Source of the DNA: Mantis religiosa
Taxonomy: Eukaryota > Arthropoda > Insecta > Mantodea > Mantidae
Assembly (NCBI GenBank): GCA_030765055.1
Contig: CM060950.1
Coordinates: forward strand, 274,207,468-274,271,467
Length of the DNA: 64,000 nucleotides
Direction of reading: 5' to 3'
Positions 33,563-44,494 of this stretch are shown here, piece by piece; positions within the stretch are counted from its first letter, which is position 1; every line of letters starts with the position of its first letter. The position numbers and the translations under genes are program-made. The notes under the pieces were generated by a model. It did no database searches and was not told the origin of the DNA. It was given only the letters and a program-made list of their open reading frames with translations.

Positions 33563-34954
33563 TTTTTTTTTTTAATTTATTGAACTTTAACAGCATGCCC
33601 CGTTACGGAGTAACATTACATGCATTTAATTACATAGATACATTATAAATAGTAATCACATTTTGATATTATTTTACAATAATTTTTTAAATATTAGAAT
33701 TTAAATGTTCAATTCACGTATTGTTTTAAAATAAAAATTGTTTACAAGTCAATTGAATTAACATATATACAAAAAGCTTTCAAATGTTTATTTATAAGGT
33801 TTTGGTTTGACACTGGCCAATTTCCTCCATTCTTGTGTACTTCTTCAATCAACTTGTCCCTCTGATGTTTCGTGTCTCTACATTCAATAATGAGGTGGTT
33901 TGCGGTCTGCTGTGGGCTATTGCAGGTGCATTGGGGATCATCTATGATATGAAATCTATACAAGTAAGCTTTAGTTTTTCCATGTCCTGATACCATTGCA
34001 GTGAATGTCGCTGTTAATGGTAGTTCTGTCTTAAGACGATCCTTTATCAAAGGGAAGAATGATTTGGTAAGGGCTCCTTTACTTGTACTGCTCCATCTCT
34101 GTTGCCACTGTAGATGGCCTGCCCTCTCTATTTCAGTTTTCAAAGAAGATTTTGGTACCTTGTTGTAAATAGTCTTTATTTCGATGTCTTCAGCAGCTGA
34201 TTTTGCTAATATGTCTGCTAGCACGTTACCAGTAACTCCTGCATGTGCTTTCACCCAACTAAAGTGTATTGTCCACTGATTTCTTTCTAAAGTTCCTAGT
34301 CTATTAAGTGTCTCCTCAGGAATATAATTGTGTTTATTGTTGTTTTGTAAGGTGGATAGTGCCACTTGACTATCTGTAAATATGGCTACAGTCTTCTCTT
34401 TGTTCAGCGTATTTGCCATGTTTTGTAGCTCTTCAAGTGCTTTCAAAATAGCCAGTTGTTCGGCCTGATTGTTTGAACACCTTCCATCCAGCCTGAATTG
34501 CAGTTGTCGAATTACAGTATTGTGCTTGTACAGAACTACAGCAGCCCCGACTTTTTCATCTGATTTACTCCCATCCGTAAAAATTTGAAAGACGTATGCC
34601 CCATCATCCTTAACTGCTTTTAAATGAGGTCGTTCTGCTGGATGGTTCCAGACGCTTGGTGTAAGGGGTGCATCATAGTCACGTTCACTGTGTATATCAT
34701 TATACAGTTTTATTTTGCCTTGTATTGTTATACCAATTGGCTGGATGCCAGCAATAACACAAGATGCATCATAAGAAATTGTCCTATATGCCTTCGTCAT
34801 CTTTATATTGAACAATCTCTGAATCCTCTGGAATTTTTTAATGTTCTTCTGCTTTTCTAGGGCAAATCCCCACACAGGAGCACCATAAGTTAAAATAGGT
34901 TCTATTTCGCCTTTATAAATAGTTTCTAGCGCCTTATTTCCCAGTCCCCAAGTG
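33563..34954 (-). mobile_element. 5'-truncated A element, copy tr2
   Basis: A second copy of the fragment at 24672-26064, with the same 5' break (CCCCAAGTG on the plus strand) and near-identical sequence, including the GGTGTAAGG variant shared by tr1 and tr2 only. It retains the Trp codon that is a stop in tr1. The 3' hairpin (33593-33623) has the standard A form. Confidence 0.87.
33742..34954 (-). pseudogene. tr2 ORF2 C-terminal fragment (RNase H)
   Basis: One open frame from the 5' break to the normal stop at 33742: WGFALEKQKNIKKFQRIQ, ASCVIAGIQPIGITIQGK, FTDGSKSDEKVGAAVV, NNQAEQLAILKAL, FTDSQVALSTL, SWVKAHAGVTGNVLADILAK, CTCNSPQQTANHLI. The last Tyr of the HLIYEC motif is Ile here (NHLIIEC). 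There is no start codon context, so it is a remnant. Confidence 0.85.
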
Positions 34955-35112
34955 ATGTATGTATGTATGTATGTATGTATGTATGTATGTATGTATGTAT
35001 GTATGTATGTATGTATGTATGTATGTATGTATGTATGTATGTATGTATGTATGTATGTATGTATGTATGTATGTATGTATGTATGTATGTATGTATGTAT
35101 GTATGTATGTAT
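34955..35112. repeat. (TATG)n array
   Basis: About 158 bp, pure. The corresponding array next to tr1 (26065-26217) has the same length class but two base variants. Confidence 0.96.
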
Positions 35113-35978
35113 TTTTTTTATTTATTGAAATATAGCTACATGCCCCGTTACCTTGGTAACATTACATGTATTATTTACATATTGTTTTACATTTGTGATT
35201 ATTACAGTTTGTTAAGCAACAATTACAATAAGTTTTGCTTCTCTTTTTGGTACAATTATATTATAACTATAACTTATTAACTAATTATGCTACTAGTTAT
35301 ACCTATATTTAAATGTCAAGGGATGTAATGAATTTGTTAAAACTTCTAAAATATTGTGAAATTAATATTTGATTATTAACTGGCCAAGTACCTCCTTCTA
35401 ATGTTATTTCTTGGATGAGAATTGACCTTTGTCGTTCCGTGTTAACACATTCATAAATTAGATGATTAACTGTCTGCTCTGCTCTGTTGCATGTACATGT
35501 CGGATCGTCTATGATATTGAATCGGTGTAAATATGACCTCGTTTTTCCGTGTCCTGTGACCATGGCTGTCATTTTCGGTGTTACTGTAAGTTTTAATTTT
35601 AATCTGTCTTGAATTGAAGGGAAATATGATTTCGTGACAGCTCCTTTTGTGGTGCTAGTCCATCTGGTTTGCCATTCTTCTATTGATGACACTGTGATTC
35701 CTGATTTAATAGTAGATTTGGGAATTCGGTTGTCTGTTATTCTTTCTCATCAAAGCGTCTTTTGCTAGCCTGTCTGCTATTTCGTTGCCAGCAGTGCCAT
35801 TGTGGGCCTTCACCCAGCTGAAGTTTATTGTCCAATGTCGTGTTTGTAGTTCAGCCAGCGTATTATGAATATCAGCGATTAATGAATTGTGTTTTCTATT
35901 ATCTTTCAGCAAGGTTAACGTAATGTTGCTGTCAGTATACAATGCAGCTACTCTCTCTGTTTTGGGAAGATCCTCTAG
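35113..35978 (-). mobile_element. B2: 5'-truncated family B element
   Basis: Same boundaries as B1, nearly identical. It is the only B copy in which the TGA after KDASA is gone: about 2 nt are deleted near 35750 (TCTCATCAAAGCG on the plus strand), shifting the frame (KDALMRKNNRQP). The RNase H and CCHC remnants are otherwise as in B1 (open pieces 35706-35978 and 35309-35692). Hairpin at 35138-35169. Confidence 0.87.
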
Positions 35979-36707
35979 ATGTATGTATGTATGTATGTAT
36001 GTATGTATGTATGTATGTATGTATGTATGTATGTATGTATGTATGTATGTATGTATGTATGTATGTATGTATGTATGTATGTATGTATGTATGTATGTAT
36101 GTATGTATGTATGTATGTATGTATGTATGTATGTATGTATGTATGTATGTATGTATGTATGTATGTATGTATGTATGTATGTATGTATGTATGTATGTAT
36201 GTATGTATGTATGTATGTATGTATGTATGTATGTATGTATGTATGTATGTATGTATGTATGTATGTATGTATGTATGTATGTATGTATGTATGTATGTAT
36301 GTATGTATGTATGTATGTATGTATGTATGTATGTATGTATGTATGTATGTATGTATGTATGTATGTATGTATGTATGTATGTATGTATGTATGTATGTAT
36401 GTATGTATGTATGTATGTATGTATGTATGTATGTATGTATGTATGTATGTATGTATGTATGTATGTATGTATGTATGTATGTATGTATGTATGTATGTAT
36501 GTATGTATGTATGTATGTATGTATGTATGTATGTATGTATGTATGTATTATGTGTGTATGTGTGTATGTATGTATGTATGTATGTATGTATGTATGTATG
36601 TATGTATGTATGTATGTATGTATGTGTGTATGTATGTATGTATGTATGTATGTATGTATGTATGTATGTATGTATGTATGTATGTATGTATGTATGTATG
36701 TATGTAT
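35979..36707. repeat. (TATG)n array with ATTATGTGTG variant
   Basis: About 729 bp, pure except for two interruptions near its right end (36547-36566 and about 36624) that match those in 33366-33562 next to the 3' end of tr2. Confidence 0.96.
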
Positions 36708-36889
36708 TTTTTTTTTTTTTTAATTTATTGAACTTTAACAGCATGCCCCGTTACGGAGTAACATTACATGCATTTAATTACATAGATACATTATAAATAG
36801 TAATCACATTTTGATATTATTTTACAATAACTTTTTAAATATTAGAATTTAAATGTTCAATTCACGTATTGTTTTAAAATAAAAATTGT

Positions 36890-39800
36890 TTACAAGTCAA
36901 TTGAATTAACATATATACAAAAAGCTTTCAAATGTTTATTTATAAGGTTTTGGTTTGACACTGGCCAATTTCCTCCATTCTTGTGTACTTCTTCAATCAA
37001 CTTGTCCCTCTGATGTTTTGTGTCTCTACATTCATAAATGAGGTGGTTTGCGGTCTGCTGTGGGCTATTGCAGGTGCATTGGGGATCATCTATGATATGA
37101 AATCTATACAAGTAAGCTTTAGTTTTTCCATGTCCTGATACAATTGCAGTGAATGTCGCTGTTAATGGTAGTTTTGTCTTAAGACGATCCTTTATCAAAG
37201 AGAAGAATGATTTGGTAAGGGCTCCTTTACTTGTACTGCTCCATCTCTGTTGCCACTGTAGATGTCCTGCCCTCTCTATTTCAGTTTTCAAAGAAGATTT
37301 TGGTACCTTGTTGTAAATAGTCTTTATTTCGATGTCTTCAGCAGCTGATTTTGCTAATATGTCTGCTAGCACGTTACCAGTAACCCCTGCATGCGCTTTC
37401 ACCCAACTAAAGTGTATTGTCCACTGATTTCTTTCTAAAGTTCCTAGTCTATTAAGTGTCTCCTCAGGAATATAATTGTGTTTATTGTTGTTTTGTAAGG
37501 TGGATAGTGCCACTTGACTATCTGTGAATATGGCTACAGTCTTCTCTTTGTTCAGCGTATTTGCCATGTTTTGTAGCTCTTCAAGTGCTTTCAAAATAGC
37601 CAGTTGTTCGGCCTGATTGTTTGAACACCTTCCATCCAGCCTGAATTGCAGTTGTCGAATTACAGTATTGTGCTTGTACAGAACTACAGCAGCCCCGAAT
37701 TTTTCATCTGATTTACTCCCATCCGTAAAAATTTGAAAGACGTATGCCCCATCATCCTCAACTGCTTTTATATGAGGTCGTTCTGCTGGATGGTTCCAGA
37801 CGCTTGGTGGTAGGGGTGCATCATAGTCACGTTCACTGTGTATATCATTAAACAGTTTTATTTTGCCTTGTATTGTTATACCAATTGGCTGGATGCCGGC
37901 AATAACACAAGATGCATCATAAGAAATTGTCCTATATGCCTTCGTCATTTTTATATTGAACAATCTCTGAATCCTCTGGAATTTTTTAATGTTCTTCTGC
38001 TTTTCTAGGGCAAATCCCCACACAGGAGCACCATAAGTTAAAATAGGTTCTATTGCGCCTTTATGAATAGTTTCTAGCGCCTTATTTCCCAGTCCCCAAG
38101 TGAGTTTTGCGCACTTGGAAAGATTATGCAGAAGTCGTAGCGCTTTGTCATGTACTTGATCTATGTGGTGATCAAAGCTAAACTTCCTATCAATGTAAAT
38201 ACCAAGATATTTAATAACATCCACTTGTTCCAGAGTTTTATTGTTAAGATATATGCTGATTGCTTCGTTATGATTAGTTTTCTTCTTTGATATTACCAAA
38301 ACTTTCGATTTTGAGTCGTTAAACTGGATTTTATTTTCTTTAGCCCATAACTCAATTTTCTTTATGTCCTGATTTGAAAAATTTTCAGCATCTAATATAC
38401 TTTTTCCTTTTGTCATGACAAGTAAATCATCAGCAAATGCTATTACCTCTGTGCGCGTTGTAAATTCCAATTTTAGCAAAGAGTTATATGGTATATTCCA
38501 AAGTCCAGGCCCACAACAAGATCCTTGCGGACAGCCTCGCTGGACCCGTACTTCAGTCCTGAATTCATTCGTAGAGAGAGTTGCTTTCCTATTTTTAAAA
38601 TAATTCTTTGTAAGTTGGTACAAATTTCTTGGGCACTGCATCTCTCTTAAGTTATTTAAGACACTAGGCCACCAACATGCATCAAAAGCTCCTTTCACGT
38701 CCAAACTCACCAAAACAACATAACCAAAAGATTTTAGCTCATCTTCAATGAATACCTTCAGCGCCATTGCTGCATCTGTCGTGCTTTTCTGAGCTTTAAA
38801 TCCAAATTGTCTTGTACTGTAAAGGTTTCTCGTGTTAATATGATATTCAATCCTATTTATCATTAACTTTTCTAAAACTTTACCGCATATGTTCAACAAG
38901 CTGATTGGTCGATATTTTGTTATCGTTACACTATCTTCTTTGCCTGGCTTTACTATAGGAACTATAGATGAACGCTTCCATCTTTCTGGAAAAATTCCTT
39001 CCATAAGACATTGATTATATATTGCTGTAAAGAGATATGGGAACATTTTAAAAGCATTTAACAGAATATCACTAGATATTCCATCTCCTCCCGGTGACTT
39101 TTTTGGATTGAAATTTTTTAATACAACCCAAATTTCATTAGGTGTAAATTCCTTGTCATCTGGGGTACTAATTACTTCCTCTGCAAGCCTCCTTAGGTCT
39201 TTTTGTCGTTCAGTATCATCTTGTACCCTATCCTCCGGAATGAAGTTCTCCAGCATATACTTTAATGTGCTTGGTATATCTTCAGTGTAGGTTCCATCTT
39301 CTCTTTGCAATGTAGTAAGTGAATTCTGATATCTTATTTTACTGGCTGCGATCTTATAGACTACAGTCCAAGGATTAGTCCCATCAGTTACATTACAAAA
39401 TTCCCTCCAGGATTTAAACTTTTCGTCATTTATTTTCCTTTGGTATTGCCGATTAGCTTCCAAGTACTGATTCCTTCTTTCTTCTCTTAACTGCTCATTA
39501 TTAATAGTTCGTTGATATCGTCGTCTTAATGCATTTACCTTTTTCCTCAATATGGTTAGTTCAATGGTCCACCAGGGAACTGATTTGCCTCTAATTGCCT
39601 GCTTCTTACCCCTGCTTACTCTAAATGCTTCCCTGCATGCAGCTTCCATACTATTGTAGAACATTTCAATTGTATATTCAACGTTACTTTCTTTTACTTT
39701 ATGGGCGAGCTGTTCATCCACACTCTGTCCATTGCCCAGACAATTAAAATTTTTGGTCAGCTTTCGTGGCAACGTTTCCTCAAATGTCTTATAATTTTCT

Positions 39801-40521
39801 GGTCTAGTTATATATTTAATTCCCTTTAATGTACGAGTTTGGGTTATGATTGCATTTCCTATTATGAACGATATTATCTTATGATCAGAGCAGCTTTCTT
39901 GCTCTCCAATGGTCCATTCCCTTACATCTCTAAGGAGTTTGTCATTAACGATAGTCAAATCGACCCAACTCCTTCCAGTTTGGGATTCAAAAGTTGGCAA
40001 GGCGTTGTTTTCATTCATGATATGTAAATTTGTTGCTGTAATGAATTCTTCAAATATTCTACCACGCTGATTAGTTATTATATCATGCCAAAATTTGTTT
40101 CTGGCGTTACTATCTGCTAGTATTATCAGACCCTTTCCTTTAATATGCTGGAGAATATTTTCAATCTTGTTAATGTCATCTTCTATATTCAAGTGCCCAT
40201 CAAAGTACATACAAGCTGCAAAAAATGTTTTCTTATTAAATACAACCTGTATAACGACACAATCACTATCGGAAAGCTGACCAATGGTAGTTACGTCAAT
40301 ATTTTTTTGTTTATAAATATTGCTGCTCGTTTACCCGTAGTACCAACTGTATATATTCTAAAATGTAATGGTACACCTGCTGGTTTATTGTTAATCAAGT
40401 AGGGCTCCTGAATAAATGCTATATCTATAGCTTTTTCATTCACAAGCTGTACCAAATTAGCAGTCGCAATCCTTGAATGTTTCAAGTTAACCTGAAAACA
40501 TGTTAATCTGTATATATCCAT
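36890..40521 (-). pseudogene. A1 ORF2 (endonuclease-RT-RNase H), frameshift in an A-run
   Basis: The ATG at 40521 is one base after the ORF1 TAA. The first 70 codons (FQVNLKHSRIATANL, FIQEPYLINNKPAG) lead to an A7 run at about 40300-40306, where the frame is lost. The remaining about 1135 codons are open in the next frame to 36890. They include ADSNARNKFWHD, SWVDLTIVND, SCSDHKIISF (endonuclease), SLDVKGAFDACWW, GCPQGSCCGPG, FADDLLVMTKG (RT), FTDGSK, NNQAEQ, FTDSQ, VLADILAK (RNase H) and CTCNSPQQTANHLIYEC. The shift is of opposite sign to that in A2-A4. It is inactive unless slippage restores the frame. Confidence 0.88.
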
Positions 40522-40522
40522 T

Positions 40523-41619
40523 TTAATAGTCAGTATTGTCTTTTAGCCGCCTAAGTGTTGCTTGATAACAGGAGCAATTCGTATCCAGTGCAGAATGATT
40601 TTCTGACACTTTGTTGTCTCTGTTATATTTATTATACATTACACAATTAATGCATTTATATGCAGCTCTGTTAGCAGTACATTCCTTTAGAGCATGCTTC
40701 TCAGCGCAATTTGGACATGTTTGCTGTCCTTTACAGTCCTGCGCACGATGATTATATTTACAGCAATTGAAGCAACGCCCAGCCTTGACATAATCATCCC
40801 AATTACACATATTCCATCCTATTTTAATCTTTTGCCAAGTATTTCCCTCCGTACAGTTGAAGTGACTTCAACAGCCAAATTCAAATTCTTTTTCCTATCA
40901 TAAAAGGAAAATTTCGGCTGAATCTCTGTGCTGAAATTCTCCAGCTCTGTATTTTGTGCTGTTAAAACCTCCACAGCATTCTCCGGTGTTATCTCATCTG
41001 GTATATTAAAAATAATTATTCTTGGATTTCTTTTCTTCGAGACGGTAGCCTCAAGCTCCTCTCCACACTTATTATTAATATTGGTGCAAATAGTATCAAC
41101 TTCAGTTTTATTGTTCGATTGTATTAGAACTTGTCCGTTCCTCAATGCCTTTACAGACTGAACACCAACCTTCATCACTACAGGATTAACCTTAGTTTTC
41201 ACCAGTGTCTTTATATATTCCACACTTTGATTATTCTTGCTCCGAACAAGCAGTTTAAAGCACTTAGAGTCCCCTGTACGTGCAGCGCCAGTCAACACCG
41301 AAGCATAACTCCTTTCCACCCCAAATTGCTCCACAACCCGTTCGGAAGATATCACCCCAGGTGTCACTTGTGATGCTATTCTCGCTCTCTTGCCAACACT
41401 CAACTGTTCCTGATAATTCTTCACTGCCATTTGTAAACTTTCGGTTTCATTTTCCTTCTGATCCACGATGTCTTTCATTTTTGTAAAATATTTATGTAAA
41501 CTACTTACCGACTTCACAATATCCTGCTTCAAATCTTGACGCAAGTTTTTACTAGCCTCCGTAACATTTAAGAGCATTCTAAAGGCACTCTCAATACCCT
41601 CACTAACTTCATCCACCAT
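40523..41619 (-). pseudogene. A1 ORF1, 1-nt deletion before the knuckles
   Basis: Open from MVDEVSEGIESAF (41619) for 266 residues, including a coiled-coil segment (LRQDLKQDIVKSVSSLHKYFTKMKDIV) and NPVVMKVGVQSVKALRNGQVLIQSNN. It stops at GKRLK because a run of five T is four T here (40824-40832 region). The other frame then gives CFNCCKYNHRAQDC, CPNCAEKHALKEC and the third cluster, ending NTDY. Loss of the knuckles should abolish nucleic-acid binding. Confidence 0.86.
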
Positions 41620-41956
41620 TTTGAAATCTCTTGTTCATTACTCCTTGTTAACTCAAACGAAACATTCCAATTAAGATATAACTTCGCATTTCTCGATTTA
41701 GTCGTGCGGTTCACGGCCTCCTGAATACTAGTTTCTATGCTTCTCAATCCATGAACAATGTCTGGGTCCGTCAATTACCTTAAAACTCTGTAAATCCGCA
41801 TTGCCCGCTTCAAATAACACTCCCACAAAGAAACAGCCTCACAACAAACATTATGAAATACCAAACACAATCAAGTACTTGAAAGTCACGCCACTAACAC
41901 CGAATAATCAAGAGCACACTCACTCGCATTCTTCCTCCACGAGTATCACGGCCTCC

Positions 41957-42560
41957 GTATGTATGTATGTATGTATGTATGTATGTATGTATGTATGTAT
42001 GTATGTATGTATGTATGTATGTATGTATGTATGTATGTATGTATGTATGTATGTATGTATGTATGTATGTATGTATGTATGTATGTATGTATGTATGTAT
42101 GTATGTATGTATGTATGTATGTATGTATGTATGTATGTATGTATGTATGTATGTATGTATGTATGTATGTATGTATGTATGTATGTATGTATGTATGTAT
42201 GTATGTATGTATGTATGTATGTATGTATGTATGTATGTATGTATGTATGTATGTATGTATGTATGTATGTATGTATGTATGTATGTATGTATGTATGTAT
42301 GTATGTATGTATGTATGTATGTATGTATGTATGTATGTATGTATGTATGTATGTATGTATGTATGTATGTATGTATGTATGTATGTATGTATGTATGTAT
42401 GTATGTATGTATGTATGTATGTATGTATGTATGTATGTATGTATGTATGTATGTATGTATGTATGTATGTATGTATGTATGTATGTATGTATGTATGTAT
42501 GTATGTATGTATGTATGTATGTATGTATGTATGTATGTATGTATGTATGTATGTATGTAT
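41957..42560. repeat. Pure (TATG)n array
   Basis: About 604 bp. It is the longest of the arrays lying between an A 5' end and a B 3' end. Confidence 0.97.
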
Positions 42561-43428
42561 TTTTTTTATTTATTGAAATATAGCTACATGCCCCGTTACC
42601 TTGGTAACATTACATGTATTATTTACATATTGTTTTACATTTGTGATTATTACAGTTTGTTTAGCAACAATTACAATAAGTTTTGCTTCTCTTTTTTGTA
42701 CAATTATATTATAACTATAACTTATTAACTAATTATGCTACTAGTTATACCTATATTTAAATGTCAAGGGATGTAATGAATTTGTTAAAACTTCTAAAAT
42801 ATTGTGAAATTAATATTTGATTATTAACTGGCCAAGTACCTCCTTCTAATGTTATTTCTTGGATGAGAATTGACCTTTGTCGTTCCGTGTTAATACATTC
42901 ATAAATTAGATGATTAACTGTCTGCTCTGCTCTGTTGCATGTACATGTCGGATCGTCTATGATATTGAATTGGTGTAAGTATGACCTCGTTTTTCCGTGT
43001 CCTGTGATGATGGCTGTCACTTTCGGTGTTACTGTAAGCTTTAATTTTAATCTGTCTTGAATTGAAGGGAAGTATGATTTCGTGACCGCTCCTTTTGTGG
43101 TGCTAGTACATCTGGTTTGCCATTCTTCTATTGATGACACTGTGATTCCTGATTTAATAGTAGATTTGGGAATTCGGTTGTATGTTATTGTTTCTCATGC
43201 AGAAGCGTCTTTTGCTAGCCTGTCTGCTATTTCGTTGCCAGCAGTGCCATTGTGGGCCTTCACCCAGCTGAAGTTTATTGTCCAATGTCGTGTTTGTAGT
43301 TCAGCCAGCGTATTATGAATATCAGCGATTAATGAATTGTGTTTTCTATTATCTTTCAGCAAGGTTAACGTAATGTTGCTGTCAGTATACAATGCAGCTA
43401 CTCTCTCTGTTTTGGGAAGATCCTCTAG
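42561..43428 (-). mobile_element. B3: 5'-truncated family B element
   Basis: Same 5' break as B1 and B2. It shares substitutions with B4 and B5 (TRCTSTTKG, VTAIITGHGKTRSYLHQF) that B1 and B2 lack. RNase H remnant 42757-43428 with the TGA at 43195-43197. Hairpin 42586-42617. Confidence 0.87.
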
Positions 43429-44314
43429 ATGTATGTATGTATGTATGTATGTATGTATGTATGTATGTATGTATGTATGTATGTATGTATGTATGTATGT
43501 ATGTATGTATGTATGTATGTATGTATGTATGTATGTATGTATGTATGTATGTATGTATGTATGTATGTATGTATGTATGTATGTATGTATGTATGTATGT
43601 ATGTATGTATGTATGTATGTATGTATGTATGTATGTATGTATGTATGTATGTATGTATGTATGTATGTATGTATGTATGTATGTATGTATGTATGTATGT
43701 ATGTATGTATGTATGTATGTATGTATGTATGTATGTATGTATGTATGTATGTATGTATGTATGTATGTATGTATGTATGTATGTATGTATGTATGTATGT
43801 ATGTATGTATGTATGTATGTATGTATGTATGTATGTATGTATGTATGTATGTATGTATGTATGTATGTATGTATGTATGTATGTATGTATGTATGTATGT
43901 ATGTATGTATGTATGTATGTATGTATGTATGTATGTATGTATGTATGTATGTATGTATGTATGTATGTATGTATGTATGTATGTATGTATGTATGTATGT
44001 ATGTATGTATGTATGTATGTATGTATGTATGTATGTATGTATGTATGTATGTATGTATGTATGTATGTATGTATGTATGTATGTATGTATGTATGTATGT
44101 ATGTATGTATGTATGTATGTATGTATGTATGTATGTATGTATGTATGTATGTATGTATGTATGTATGTATGTATGTATGTATGTATGTATGTATGTATGT
44201 ATGTATGTATGTATGTATGTATGTATGTATGTATGTATGTATGTATGTATGTATGTATGTATGTATGTATGTATGTATGTATGTATGTATGTATGTATGT
44301 ATGTATGTATGTAT
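43429..44314. repeat. Pure (TATG)n array
   Basis: About 886 bp, no interruption seen. Confidence 0.97.
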
Positions 44315-44494
44315 TTTTTTTTTTTTATTTTATTGAACTTTAACAGCATGCCCCGTTACGGAGTAACATTACATGCATTTAATTACATAGATACATTATA
44401 AATAGTAATCACATTTTGATATTATTTTACAATAGTTTTTTAAATATTAGAATTTAAATGTTCAATTCACGTATTGTTTTAAAATAAAAATTGT

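Larger units (their letters stand above)
36708..41956 (-). mobile_element. A1: full-length A-family Waldo-like element
   Basis: 5.25 kb: 5' UTR (41620-41956), ORF1 (40523-41619), ORF2 (36890-40521), 3' UTR with hairpin (36741-36771), AATAAA-type end and A-run. The 5' junction is GGCCTCC/GTATG on the plus strand, different from the TATATG junction of A2-A4. It differs from A2-A4 by scattered substitutions throughout, so it is a sister rather than a member of the near-identical set. ORF1 and ORF2 each carry one frameshift. Confidence 0.9.

Noticed and set aside
40928..41486. Plus-strand frames repeated in every A copy (also 48548-49106, 55656-56214, 62801-63359)
   Set aside because: They recur only because the A copies are duplicates. 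They are shadows of ORF1.
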